Positions 18,950 to 28,126 of a stretch of DNA of 64,000 nt are shown in pieces. A program made the translations under genes and the position numbers. The notes below the pieces were generated by a model. It did not search any database. It was not told the origin of the DNA and was given only the letters and a program-made list of their open reading frames with translations. The DNA comes from Clostridium transplantifaecale (lineage in GTDB: Bacteria; Bacillota; Clostridia; Lachnospirales; Lachnospiraceae): the NCBI RefSeq assembly GCF_900626075.1, contig NZ_UYZY01000008.1:62001-126000 (forward strand), written 5' to 3'. The first letter of the stretch is position 1. Every line of letters begins with the position of its first letter.

Positions 18950-19357
18950 CTGTTCCTCCACTCATACTATTTTTATTTCTCAGCGCGCCTGTCTTCGGAA
19001 AAATAGCAATTTACAGTTACCCCAGGTCCTGTTTTAAATATACTCTAAAATTCAGTTTTCTTTTAATTCTTTCTCATGAGTGATAGGTTTATTATATCTA
19101 TTTTGTAACTAAATATAAAATGTCATGACTACATTCATATAAGTCAGAATCCTCCGCTTATACCTTCGATTTGTTGATAAATTATACATTTTAGATGACA
19201 TCCCAATAAAGCCGGTACTGCTTAAATTTTGAATCTGCCTGAGCGGACTATCGCGCCGGGCGCAGCCGATTAGCGGCATATTGCATCTGCACCCGGGCGC
19301 GCATCCCTGCATGGAGTGGTTTATTTCACAGGACGTACTTTCTTGTGAGATAAAAGC
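18950..19357. other. Intergenic region upstream of the amidohydrolase operon
   Basis: No gene is supported here. The part next to the amidohydrolase is AT-rich with several weak -10-like boxes on the minus strand, so the operon promoter probably lies there, but no clear -35/-10 pair stands out. A 67-residue minus-strand ORF (19109-19312) lacks a ribosome site and is not called. Confidence 0.4.
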
Positions 19358-19415
19358 ATAAGGGATATACCCCGACGGCCGTTAAATATTGGCATCGTCA
19401 GGGCATATCCCTTAT
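19358..19415 (-). terminator. Terminator downstream of ftsH
   Basis: A 20-bp stem (19358-19377 with 19396-19415). Two positions are mismatched when read on the plus strand but become G-U pairs on the minus strand, which fixes the orientation as the ftsH strand. GCTTTTAT follows. Confidence 0.75.
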
Positions 19416-19510
19416 TATCCTGTTCTTTTATAATTCCTTTTTATCAGGTTTCTTTATCCATCTGTCTATTCTTAGCATTTATTTTAGCGTATATTTTTTC
19501 TGCTATTTTT

Positions 19511-19575
19511 CGCATTTGTCCTTCGCGTTTGTCCTTCGCATTTGTCCTCCGCGTTTGTCCTTTGCGTTTATCCGT
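19511..19575. repeat. Five tandem copies of a 13-nt unit after ftsH
   Basis: Unit CGCRTTTGTCCTT is repeated five times head to tail, the last copy degenerate, ending 4 bp before the ftsH stop codon region at 19580. On the ftsH strand the unit reads AAGGACAAAYGCG. It is untranslated in the ftsH frame and lies between the stop and the terminator. Confidence 0.75.
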
Positions 19576-19579
19576 CTTT

Positions 19580-21418
19580 TTATTCCTCTTTTTTATTAAG
19601 GATCTCCATGAATTCTTCGCCGGTAATCGTCTCTTTCTCGAGAAGGTATGCTGCCAGTTCATGAAGTTTTTCTTCGTTTCCGGTCAGAATATTCTTGGCC
19701 TTCTCATAAGCCTCTTTTACCATCGATATCACTTCATCGTCAATTCTGGTCGCTGTATCTGCCGAGCAGGCCAGGGAAGCGTCACCGCCCAGATAGGCAT
19801 TGTTTACGGTCTCCAGGGCTACCATACCGAACTGATCACTCATGCCGTATCGGGTAACCATGGCTCTTGCAATCTTTGTGGCCTGTTCAATATCATTGGA
19901 TGCGCCTGTTGTGATAGAATGGAAAATCAAATCTTCCGCAGCGCGGCCGCCCGTCAATGTTACAATCTTATTAAACGCCTCCTCCTTACTCATCAGGAAC
20001 CGCTGATCTGACTCGACCTGCATTGTGTACCCCAGCGCTCCCGATGTCCTTGGAATAATTGTAATTTTATGAACCGGAGCTGAGTGGTTCTGAAGAGCCG
20101 CCACCAGCGCATGGCCTACTTCATGATAGGAAACAATCTTTTTCTCATCGGTTGAAACACCGGCGTCTTTTCTCTGATATCCGGCAATCACCGTCTCCAC
20201 GCTTTCTTCCAGATCTGCCTGTGAAACGGTCTTACGGCCCATTCTGACCGCCCTCAGCGCCGCCTCATTAATTATATTGGCAAGCTCTGCTCCGCTGGCG
20301 CCGCTTGTGGCCCTGGCAATTGCATTATAATCAACCGTTTCATCAACCTTCACCTGTTTGGCGTGAACTTTAAGAATTGCTTCTCTGCCTTTTAAGTCAG
20401 GAAGCTCGGCCGGAATTCTCCGGTCAAAACGTCCCGGTCTCAACAGAGCTTTGTCAAGCGATTCCGGCCTGTTTGTAGCTGCCAGGATAACAACTCCCTT
20501 GCGGCCGTCAAATCCGTCCATCTCCGTGAGAAGCTGGTTTAAAGTCTGCTCGCGTTCATCATTGCCGCCCATTCCGGCTCCGTCACGTTTCTTACCAATC
20601 GTATCGATCTCATCTATAAATACAATGCAGGGAGCCTTCTCACTGGCCTGTTTAAACAGGTCACGCACCTTGGCCGCGCCCATTCCGACAAACATTTCCA
20701 CAAACTCGGAACCGGAAATAGAAAAGAACGGCACGTGTGCTTCACCGGCAACTGCCTTCGCAAGCAGCGTCTTGCCTGTTCCAGGAGGGCCTACGAGTAA
20801 TGCACCTTTTGGAAGTGTCGCACCAATCTCTGCATATTTCTGCGGATTATGCAGAAAATCTACAATTTCCTGCAATGCCTCTTTCGCCTCATCCTGGCCG
20901 GCTACGTCGGCAAATGTTTTTCCAGTTTCAGATTCTGCGTATATTTTAGCATTGGACTTTCCAAATGTCATCGCGTTGCCGCCGCCCATCCTCTTCATCA
21001 TCGCCCTGCTCATGATTTGGCCGAGGCCGATAAAAATAATCAGAGGCAGAATCCAGGTAACCAGGAAATTAAGCAGTGGCGATGCCTGGGTTGGAGTCTC
21101 GGTGCTGTATTTTTCTACGCCGGCTTCCGTAATTCTCTTCTGAAGGTCGTCGCCAGGGAACGCACCTGTTTTATAATTTATTTTCCATTTACTGTCTTTC
21201 AGGGTATAGATGATCTCGCTGTTCGTCGTCACATACACCTCGTCCACATTCTTCTTGTCCAATTCATCTATAAACTGATCATATCTGACCTGCTCGGTTC
21301 TGTCCATTAATGACGGAAAAATGAAAATGTTCAGTAGCATCAGTACCAGCATTACCAGTCCGTAATAATACAGGAAAGATTTTTTCGGTGCTTTGTTGCT
21401 GTTATTACTTTCGTTCAT
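19580..21418 (-). CDS. ftsH: ATP-dependent zinc metalloprotease FtsH
   Basis: A membrane-anchored AAA protease (612 residues) that degrades membrane and regulatory proteins. Two membrane helices lie at about 18-37 and 116-134 around an extracytoplasmic domain. Then come Walker A GPPGTGKT (210-217), Walker B VFIDEID (266-272), the SRH region and the zinc site HEVGH (His432, Glu433, His436). The usual motif is HEAGH, so Ala to Val is a mild variant. The start ATG 21418 follows AAGAGGAG. The gene stands alone, with a structured 3' region (tandem repeats and terminator). Confidence 0.96.
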   Translation of the reverse strand: MNESNNSNKAPKKSFLYYYGLVMLVLMLLNIFIFPSLMDRTEQVRYDQFIDELDKKNVDEVYVTTNSEIIYTLKDSKWKINYKTGAFPGDDLQKRITEAGVEKYSTETPTQASPLLNFLVTWILPLIIFIGLGQIMSRAMMKRMGGGNAMTFGKSNAKIYAESETGKTFADVAGQDEAKEALQEIVDFLHNPQKYAEIGATLPKGALLVGPPGTGKTLLAKAVAGEAHVPFFSISGSEFVEMFVGMGAAKVRDLFKQASEKAPCIVFIDEIDTIGKKRDGAGMGGNDEREQTLNQLLTEMDGFDGRKGVVILAATNRPESLDKALLRPGRFDRRIPAELPDLKGREAILKVHAKQVKVDETVDYNAIARATSGASGAELANIINEAALRAVRMGRKTVSQADLEESVETVIAGYQRKDAGVSTDEKKIVSYHEVGHALVAALQNHSAPVHKITIIPRTSGALGYTMQVESDQRFLMSKEEAFNKIVTLTGGRAAEDLIFHSITTGASNDIEQATKIARAMVTRYGMSDQFGMVALETVNNAYLGGDASLACSADTATRIDDEVISMVKEAYEKAKNILTGNEEKLHELAAYLLEKETITGEEFMEILNKKEE

Positions 21419-21856
21419 ATTGTTCTCCTCTTATTTGTACTGTTATCCTATATCATATCCATATCAGGCGTTTCTTAACATTGGTTGAGTTTTGTATGAA
21501 TCTCAATAAACTTTTTTGTATTCCTGATCTACTAAATTTATAACTCTTATATTTATATTTGTCAATATATTATAGTAAATATTTATTTACTTTTAATAAT
21601 TATTGACTTGTAAATCAATGTGTGCTAGTATTGGAATGTGGGTAATCAGCATTTATTGGCATGTTTTTTATATATATCTTACGCTTTTTTGCATTTATCC
21701 GCTTTTTTTAATAATCATCTGTTTTTTGGTTTTATCTTCACCTGCTTTTTGTTTTGCCATTATCAACTTTTTGTTTTTTATTTACCTGACTTTTGTTTTT
21801 AAATGTGGGATTGATTTATTATTTTTTCTATAATATATTTTTTGGAGGTACCTCTT
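21419..21856. other. AT-rich intergenic region with long MarR leader
   Basis: About 440 bp without a supported gene, strongly T-rich on the plus strand between 21650 and 21840. It contains the promoter at 21603-21631, giving the MarR-type gene an unusually long leader of about 220 nt. The ftsH promoter should also lie in the left part, but no clear box pair was found. ORFs here (for example 21603-21833) have no ribosome site. Confidence 0.5.
21603..21631 (+). promoter_or_regulatory. Promoter of the MarR-type regulator gene
   Basis: TTGACT (21603-21608), 17 bp, TAGTAT (21626-21631): five of six -35 positions and a near-consensus -10 with ideal spacing. Confidence 0.6.
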
Positions 21857-22381
21857 ATGGAAAATATTCAGAATAACCAAAGTCTTGAAAGCTCAGCAAA
21901 AGCTGATATCAATTCAGTTGGAGTACATTTCCTCGAATTTGCCGTTGCCTTTCTTACACTGGCTAAATGCCAATATCAGCATGATAATGATGTCAAGGTC
22001 AATTCTCTCCCCTTCTTTACCTTGGTTGCACTTGACAACTGGGCGGATGAGGACTACACCATGTCGGAACTGGCTGATAAACTTCAGATAACGAAACAAC
22101 AGCTCTCCAAACTGATCAACGTGCTGGAGGAGAAAGAACTCGTTGAACGGATCCACGACAAGGAGAACCGCCGCAGAGTTTACATCCGTATCCGCGACCA
22201 TGGCAGGGATATGATGGACGACCTTAAGAGAGGGATGTTGGAATCCACCCTTTACGGCCTCAGTGCCTATACGGAAGATGAATTAAAGGATATGGATTTC
22301 TGTATCAGAAGGCTGACGGAACTGATGGAGAAATTTAAAGTTGGTTATGACTGTGATGCGCTGCGGGATAGGATTGGGTAG
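21857..22381 (+). CDS. MarR-family transcriptional regulator
   Basis: A 174-residue winged-helix protein. The MarR core spans about 40-135 with recognition helix region MSELADKLQITKQQLSKLINVLEEKELVERI, followed by the wing DKENRRRVYIRI. ATG 21857 follows GGAGGTACCTCTT; an in-frame ATG at 21842 lacks a site. It is single, ends in a terminator and lies 0.4 kb upstream of the wall-protein locus. It could regulate that locus, but nothing in the sequence proves it. Confidence 0.85.
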   Translation: MENIQNNQSLESSAKADINSVGVHFLEFAVAFLTLAKCQYQHDNDVKVNSLPFFTLVALDNWADEDYTMSELADKLQITKQQLSKLINVLEEKELVERIHDKENRRRVYIRIRDHGRDMMDDLKRGMLESTLYGLSAYTEDELKDMDFCIRRLTELMEKFKVGYDCDALRDRIG

Positions 22382-22519
22382 GCAGGCGGAAATGCACAGG
22401 AAAGTGTTAATTGACTGCCATGCAGGCTGTTTTGTTATATGGCGTGAAACACGATATCGCAGGATTATGGTTTAAGCTCAAATTGAACGTATTGATGGTG
22501 TTTATATAAGTAATCGGCT

Positions 22520-22566
22520 AACGGCAGAATTGGGATCTATGTGAATATCCTGATTCTGCCGTTTTA
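22520..22566 (+). terminator. Terminator of the MarR-type gene
   Basis: AACGGCAGAAT (22520-22530) pairs with ATTCTGCCGTT (22553-22563), with inner GGAT/ATCC, and is followed by TTTTA. The rest of 22382-22686 holds no gene. Confidence 0.75.
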
Positions 22567-22686
22567 TTGAGCGGTAAGAACGGTAATTATAGTCTGTGGA
22601 GCATGTGTCCGATTGTTTCTATGCATAAATAGTTAGTTCGGCAGACAAGAACTCTCTTCTTCTTTTTCTGATTTTCTTCATCTCTA

Positions 22687-22880
22687 TAATTTTCCTTATC
22701 CGAAGTATAATGACCTCGTAATGCAATTAGGAAATTTCGAGAAATAGTTCAAAAAGAAAAAAAGGAGAGTGCATTAATTATGAGAAAGCAGACTAAATTA
22801 GTTGCAGTTCTTTCTGCAGCAGCTTTACTCGCTATGGGTGCTTCCATGACATCTTTCGCCGCTGGTTGGGAAAAAGATGA
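22687..22880 (+). repeat. 5' homology block, copy A
   Basis: A 194-bp block shared almost base for base with 26295-26488 (-), 28338-28530 (+) and 33408-33600 (-). It starts sharply at TAATTTTCC, contains TATAAT (22706-22711), a direct repeat TAATG at 11-bp spacing, an imperfect inverted repeat (TTCCTTAT / AATTAGGAA), the ribosome site AAAGGAGAG and codons 1-33. Sequences upstream of the block differ among all four copies, so any -35 box lies outside the repeat. The A-tract before the ribosome site is 7 long here. Confidence 0.9.
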
Positions 22881-24396
22881 TGCTGGAATCTGGCACTATT
22901 ATGACAGCGATGATGAGATGGTAACCGATGAGTGGAAGAAGGATGGTGCTTACTGGTTCTATCTTGATGAAGACGGCGAGATGGCTACTGACACGTGGAT
23001 CGACGACGACTATTATGTAAACAGTGAAGGCCGTATGCTGGTAAATTCCTGGATTAAGGCAATGCCAGATGACGAAGAGGATGATCCCGATGATGGCGGG
23101 GAACATTGGTACTACTTTGGAAACAAAGGCAAAAAGGTTACTGATGATTCCAAAAAAATCAACGGCAAAACATACTACTTCAACGAAGATGGTGAAATGT
23201 TAACAGGATGGCATCAGGACGGCGACGACGCTTTCTACTTAGGTGATGAAGACCAGGGTTGGAGAGCTGAGAGCCAGTGGTTATGGCTTGAGAAATCAGG
23301 TCTCGACGAAGACGACGTAGATGATGATGACAATCTTGAAGTAGTTCTTGGCTGTAGCGAAGATGACGACTGTGATGATGAAGGATGGTACTACTTCCAG
23401 TCCTCAGGTAAAGTTTACACAGGCGTAAACAAGAAGAAAATCAACGGCAAATACTATATGTTCAACAATCACGGCCAGATGCTGTATGAGTGGATCAATG
23501 GTACTGCTAAGACTGTAAGTTCTAATGCTCAGCTTGACGGTGTTGCAAGTGCAGGATCTGCAAAAGTTCAGGATATGAGATACTACAACGCAGTTGAAGA
23601 AGGCTGGAGATCAGACGGATGGTATCAGATGGATGGTTCTGAAGACGTTGGTACAGACGGCGATACAGACTGGTACTATGTAGATGACGGCGAGATTAAA
23701 TACGCTGATGGTGGTAATAAAGATTTCGCAACATACGATGAGGACCACAAACAAGTCTTTGTTCAGAGAATGAAAATTAACGGAAAATACTTCGCATTCA
23801 ATGAAAAAGGTCAAATGCAGGATGGCTTACAGTACTGCAGCGCTGACAATGGTTTCTATTATTTCGACGAAAACGGCTATCAGAAGACAGGCCGTGTAAC
23901 AAGCGTTGAGTGTGATGATGATGATTACACATTCTACTTCAATACAAAGAATGGTAAGAACGGTCAGGGGTACAAGGGCTTAAAGGATGATTATCTGTAC
24001 TTCAACGGAAAGAGACTTGATGCAGATGATGACTACAGACTGTACTACTACGGTGGTGACATTTACCTTGTAAATACTAAGGGTAAAGTTCAAAAGAGCA
24101 GCAAGAAATACGATATCGAAAACAAGGGTATTGCTGAAGATGATGTAGAAGTTAATATCAGCGGAAAGAAAGTTCAGTCTATCAAACTAAACGATAAGAC
24201 AGAGTATAGTTCTGAAGAACTTATCAAAATGATGATTGAGGATATTAATGGCGAATACACCAGTGTAACTGATGACATGATCGTGTCCGTTCCATTTATC
24301 CAGTTATATGATGATGATCTTTACACATATACTGAAATCAAGGCAGATGCTACACCTACCGAAGGTTGGCTTGGAGTTAACGATCCGACAAAATAA
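22780..24396 (+). CDS. Secreted cell-wall-binding repeat protein, paralog A
   Basis: 538 residues: signal peptide (cleavage near SFAA, residues 25-28), then about twenty choline-binding-like aromatic repeats of the form W-Y-Y-F...D-G-x-M, interrupted by runs of Asp/Glu. Such repeats bind surface polysaccharide or teichoic acid and resemble the carbohydrate-binding repeats of clostridial toxins. No enzymatic domain is visible. The first 33 codons and the promoter are shared with three paralogs. It is convergent with paralog B. ATG 22780 follows AAAGGAGAG. Role inferred: a variable surface or wall-associated protein. Confidence 0.85.
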   Translation: MRKQTKLVAVLSAAALLAMGASMTSFAAGWEKDDAGIWHYYDSDDEMVTDEWKKDGAYWFYLDEDGEMATDTWIDDDYYVNSEGRMLVNSWIKAMPDDEEDDPDDGGEHWYYFGNKGKKVTDDSKKINGKTYYFNEDGEMLTGWHQDGDDAFYLGDEDQGWRAESQWLWLEKSGLDEDDVDDDDNLEVVLGCSEDDDCDDEGWYYFQSSGKVYTGVNKKKINGKYYMFNNHGQMLYEWINGTAKTVSSNAQLDGVASAGSAKVQDMRYYNAVEEGWRSDGWYQMDGSEDVGTDGDTDWYYVDDGEIKYADGGNKDFATYDEDHKQVFVQRMKINGKYFAFNEKGQMQDGLQYCSADNGFYYFDENGYQKTGRVTSVECDDDDYTFYFNTKNGKNGQGYKGLKDDYLYFNGKRLDADDDYRLYYYGGDIYLVNTKGKVQKSSKKYDIENKGIAEDDVEVNISGKKVQSIKLNDKTEYSSEELIKMMIEDINGEYTSVTDDMIVSVPFIQLYDDDLYTYTEIKADATPTEGWLGVNDPTK

Positions 24397-24444
24397 TAAT
24401 ATTTCTCTATGTAATATGTTTCAAAATTCTATGATTAAATAATG

Positions 24445-24474
24445 ATCAGGCGGTGGCTTCATCCACCGCCTGAT
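24445..24474 (+). terminator. Terminator of paralog A
   Basis: ATCAGGCGGTGG (24445-24456) pairs with CCACCGCCTGAT (24463-24474), loop CTTCAT, 49 bp after the stop codon. Confidence 0.7.
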
Positions 24475-24539
24475 TCTAATTTGCATTAGGAGAAATAAAA
24501 CCGAGGAGGTTTTTATACAATTGATAATATGCTAAAATG

Positions 24540-24709
24540 AATTATTTATAAAGGTATAAAAGAGGGAGTTTCTCAAGCTATTACTGAATCTGATATGCTC
24601 CCTTCTAGGTAGACAAGTGAAATAAAAACTGCCAGCAGGTAGCACCTACTGGCAGAAAAGTTTTATTTTTTTAATTGTCTACTTGATGGGGAGCGGTTTA
24701 CTCCCTATT
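24540..24709. repeat. Nested inverted-repeat element between paralogs A and B
   Basis: GTAGACAA (24610-24617) and its complement TTGTCTAC (about 24676-24683) enclose a strong hairpin, CTGCCAGCAGGT/ACCTACTGGCAG (24630-24641 with 24645-24656). Mismatches of the inner stem become a U-G pair on the minus strand and TTTTTATTT follows on that strand, so the inner part is the terminator of paralog B. Short GGGAG/CTCCC hairpins lie on both sides. The symmetry suggests a small palindromic or MITE-like element, but no target duplication was identified. Confidence 0.5.
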
Positions 24710-24745
24710 AGATTTTCACTTTGTTAATATATCAGACAAATTTTA

Positions 24746-26395
24746 TTACTGCCATCCTTCAGAAATAGTATAGAGTTTATTTCCATCTGCATCGACTCTT
24801 CCTGTATCCTTTGCTGAATAAGTATATACATTGTCATCATACAGGGCGATAAACGGTACGGAACACCAATTATCATTATCTGTAACATCTATACCCGCGA
24901 TAAGATCCTGAGCTAAATCAGCTCGTAAATCTTCAGCAGTATCATCTGAAACATCCTCAACTGTGATTGACTGAATAGCGCCTTTGCTGTTTGTCTTAAC
25001 TACAACATCATCGTAGCGATTATAGAATCCGTTCTCAATGTCATCGTATTTCTTGCCGTTGCTGCCAGTTGCCTTCTGAATTTTACCTTTTGTATTTACA
25101 AGGTAGAAATTGCCATCAACATAGTAAATTCTGTAATCATCATCTGCTTCCAGTCTCTTACCGTTAAAGTAAAGGTAACCGTCTTTTTCACCTGTGTAGC
25201 CAAGGCCGTTCTTACCATTTGTAGTTGTAAAATAGAAGTTGTAATCATCATCTTCACACTCTACATCAGAAACTTTTCCGGTCTTCATGTAGCCGTTTTC
25301 ATCAAAATAGAAGAATCCGTCGTCAGCTTCAATATACTGTAAACCATCCTGCATCTGTCCGTCTTCATTAAATGCAAAATATTTATTGCCGCTTTCTTTG
25401 ATTTTCTTCCTCATGACGAAAATAGGATTGTTGTCATCGTCAAGAATATCAGCGATCTTATCGCTAGCTCCGGCATGTGTAATCTTGCCGTCGTCAATAT
25501 AGTACCAGTCTGTATCACTGTCATTACCCATATCTTCGGAACCGTCAATTTCATACCAGCCGTCGCCTCTCCAGCCTTCCTCTACTACATTGTAATAGAG
25601 CATATCGGAAGCACTTGCACCTGCAGAAGAACCATCAAGCTGTGCATTGGAACCTACAGTCTTTGCTGTACCATTAATCCATTCATACAGCATCTGACCA
25701 TGGTCATTGAACATATAGTATTTTCCATTAACTTTCTTCTTAGCTTCACCATGATACAATTTACCGGAGGACTGGAACCAATACCATCCTTCTTCATCAC
25801 ACATTTCATCTCTGTCATCGGTGCAGTCGAAGACTTTCTCCTGGCCGTCATCTACATCATCATCATCTAACAGACCGGATTTCTCAAGCCATAACCACTG
25901 GTTCTCGACTCTCCATCCTTCGTCTTCACCGCCGAAGTAGTAGCCCTCGTCATCGATTTCCTGCCAGCCATGCTGCATCTCACCATCTTCATTGAAGTAG
26001 TAAGTTCTGCCATTGATTTTTTTGGTTCCGTCAATAGTTTTTTTACCTTTGCTTCCAAAGTAATACCAATGTTCACCGTCATCATCCGGATCATCCTGAT
26101 CTTCATCAGCGAAAGCCTTAAGCCATGTATTAATCAACATAGCACCATCTTCTCCGACATAGTATTCATCATCAACCCAGCTGTCTGTCAGCATCTCACC
26201 GTCATCATCCAGATAGAACCACTTTCCGCCGTCCTTCTGCCACTCATCGGTTACCATCTCATCATCACTATCATAGTAGTGCCAAATCCCAGCATCATCT
26301 TTTTCCCAACCAGCGGCGAAAGATGTCATGGAAGCACCCATAGCGAGTAAAGCTGCTGCAGAAAGAACTGCAACTAATTTAGTCTGCTTTCTCAT
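24746..26395 (-). CDS. Secreted cell-wall-binding repeat protein, paralog B
   Basis: 549 residues with the same signal peptide and repeat plan as paralog A: tandem aromatic YYF/DGxM repeats, acidic linkers (DDDDVDDGQE) and a repeat-free, charged C-terminal part. It is convergent with A and divergent from C. Its coding sequence after codon 34 is closer to paralog C (for example GGGATTTGGCACTAC at codons 36-40). Its A-tract and codon 34 instead match A, a mosaic pattern. Confidence 0.85.
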   Translation of the reverse strand: MRKQTKLVAVLSAAALLAMGASMTSFAAGWEKDDAGIWHYYDSDDEMVTDEWQKDGGKWFYLDDDGEMLTDSWVDDEYYVGEDGAMLINTWLKAFADEDQDDPDDDGEHWYYFGSKGKKTIDGTKKINGRTYYFNEDGEMQHGWQEIDDEGYYFGGEDEGWRVENQWLWLEKSGLLDDDDVDDGQEKVFDCTDDRDEMCDEEGWYWFQSSGKLYHGEAKKKVNGKYYMFNDHGQMLYEWINGTAKTVGSNAQLDGSSAGASASDMLYYNVVEEGWRGDGWYEIDGSEDMGNDSDTDWYYIDDGKITHAGASDKIADILDDDNNPIFVMRKKIKESGNKYFAFNEDGQMQDGLQYIEADDGFFYFDENGYMKTGKVSDVECEDDDYNFYFTTTNGKNGLGYTGEKDGYLYFNGKRLEADDDYRIYYVDGNFYLVNTKGKIQKATGSNGKKYDDIENGFYNRYDDVVVKTNSKGAIQSITVEDVSDDTAEDLRADLAQDLIAGIDVTDNDNWCSVPFIALYDDNVYTYSAKDTGRVDADGNKLYTISEGWQ

Positions 26396-26488
26396 AATTA
26401 ATGCACTCTCCTTTTTTTCTTTTTGAACTATTTCTCGAAATTTCCTAATTGCATTACGAGGTCATTATACTTCGGATAAGGAAAATTA
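26295..26488 (-). repeat. 5' homology block, copy B
   Basis: 194-bp block as in copy A (7-A tract, GAT at codon 34), inverted relative to A and C. Beyond 26488 the flank is unique. The remaining 26489-26630 is AT-rich and has no gene. Confidence 0.9.
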
Positions 26489-26630
26489 GGATAAGTACCT
26501 AAAAATATCTTAGGCAGTTAAATACAGTAACTTAATGATGTGTATTTATACGTAAAAAGCAGAATATTAATACAAACATATCTATGGTCAATCTATTAAC
26601 GCATTGATACGAATTAACAAATATTAGGCA

Positions 26631-26700
26631 AAAAAATCCACTTGATAGAATTTTAAGAGCGACAATTTTGTAGCCTGAGAATCTATCAAGTGGATTTTTT
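26631..26700 (-). terminator. Terminator of the AAA/DUF234 ATPase
   Basis: A 19-bp perfect stem (26631-26649 with 26682-26700) flanked by six A and six T, directly at the stop codon of the ATPase gene. It can act in both directions. Confidence 0.8.
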
Positions 26701-28103
26701 TATAAGTTCTTGTTTTCTATCATTTGTTGAAAAGTGATAAGGGAGAAATTAGATTTATTTTTTACATATTTCTCACATTCTTCTGTAAAGCTATCTTTAG
26801 AAAAAACATAAAACCATTTATTTTCCGAGTGGAACAAGTCTCCCTGTTTTATTAAATCCTTTAACACATCCATGCCAACAGGAGCATTTTGCCATTTACA
26901 CTCGCCAAAAAGAATATTATCGTCATTTAAAGCAACAATATCAATTTCTTCCTGACGTTTTTCAATCGGGTTATTCCCCCACCATCGTCCTGCTTTACTG
27001 TATAAGAATGGCGCTTCCGATATTATCCGCGGTAAGTATAAATACTGCATACAGATTTCCTCGAAAACAAGTCCCATATAGTGATTTAAATGTGGTTTTA
27101 CCTGTTTTAAATATACGGCTTCGCCTATTCCACGAACGATACTGCTTATATTTGGTCCGACAAAACGGTACCAGAAGCGGAACATTTGATCCTCCAGCAA
27201 GTAAATGGTCTTACGGCTGGTTTCTTTTTCAGTAATCGGCACTTCTTTTCTCACTATACCCAGTTCAATAAGAGATTGAAGCAGATTACTGGCTGCACCT
27301 GTCTCGATACCTGCTTTTGTCGCAATTTCATTCATCTTACTGGCGCCACCTGCAATAGCGCTAATAACAGAATTATAAGTAGAGGGATCTCTGAGCTCCT
27401 GTTTTAGAAGGTTTGAAGGTTCTTCATATAAACGTCCACTCTCTTCGAAAAATAATTCTATTATATTCTCATCCAGGCTTCTGTGAGGTTGAATACGACT
27501 AATATACTCTGGAATTCCACCAGTAATTCCATAAATGATAGCCTGTTCCTCACTTGTGAATGAGGAACACATATCTTTTGATTCAAAAAAAGTAAATGGA
27601 TGAATTTTAAACTGTACGGTACGTCTTCCATAAAGAGGGCTTTTATAACCCAAAACCTGATGCTCCATAAAGCTCATAGAAGATCCACATAAAATTAAGA
27701 ACAACTTACTGGTTTGCCACTGATGATCTATATGGGCCTGCAAAAGAGAAGATACTGCTTTATAACTGGTTGCAAGATACGGGAACTCATCGATCACAAG
27801 TATTAGGCGTTCATCCTGGCAAATTCCATCAATATAACTAAAAAGTTCTTCGTAACTTCCAAACGCTGGGGTTGGACTACCGGGTAAGAGTGTTTGAAAA
27901 ATTACTTTAGAAAACTGTTTTAAATTTTCTTGTGGTGTCGCTTCCGATGCCACAAAAAAGATTGTTTTTTTATCACGGCAAAATTCATTAATCAGCGTAG
28001 TTTTTCCTACGCGCCTTCTTCCATAAATAACCGCAAATTCGAATTTATTGCTGGCATACATTGTATCTAGTTTTTTTAACTCTCTGCGTCTTCCAACGAA
28101 CAT
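26700..28103 (-). CDS. AAA ATPase with C-terminal DUF234 domain
   Basis: 467 residues. Walker A GRRRVGKTT (28-36) and Walker B LILVIDEFPYL identify the archaeal-ATPase-like AAA family. A winged-helix segment follows (MNEIATKAGIETGAASNLLQSLIELG). The C-terminal DUF234 region carries EEIDIVALNDDNILFGECKW, which resembles a PD-(D/E)xK nuclease core (Asp, Glu-x-Lys). ATG 28103 follows GGGAGGTGATTTA. Members are widespread and poorly understood. It lies between divergent surface genes B and C and is likely an independent acquired gene; a role in the surface locus is not shown. Confidence 0.85.
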   Translation of the reverse strand: MFVGRRRELKKLDTMYASNKFEFAVIYGRRRVGKTTLINEFCRDKKTIFFVASEATPQENLKQFSKVIFQTLLPGSPTPAFGSYEELFSYIDGICQDERLILVIDEFPYLATSYKAVSSLLQAHIDHQWQTSKLFLILCGSSMSFMEHQVLGYKSPLYGRRTVQFKIHPFTFFESKDMCSSFTSEEQAIIYGITGGIPEYISRIQPHRSLDENIIELFFEESGRLYEEPSNLLKQELRDPSTYNSVISAIAGGASKMNEIATKAGIETGAASNLLQSLIELGIVRKEVPITEKETSRKTIYLLEDQMFRFWYRFVGPNISSIVRGIGEAVYLKQVKPHLNHYMGLVFEEICMQYLYLPRIISEAPFLYSKAGRWWGNNPIEKRQEEIDIVALNDDNILFGECKWQNAPVGMDVLKDLIKQGDLFHSENKWFYVFSKDSFTEECEKYVKNKSNFSLITFQQMIENKNL

Positions 28104-28126
28104 TAAATCACCTCCCAAAAATTCAC

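Noticed and set aside
19109-19312. 67-residue minus-strand ORF in the ftsH/amidohydrolase gap
   Set aside because: No ribosome site, no start context and Cys/Arg-rich random-looking translation.
19444-19662. 72-residue minus-strand ORF over the 13-nt repeats
   Set aside because: It overlaps the end of ftsH in another frame, and its Lys/Arg-rich sequence comes from the tandem repeat.
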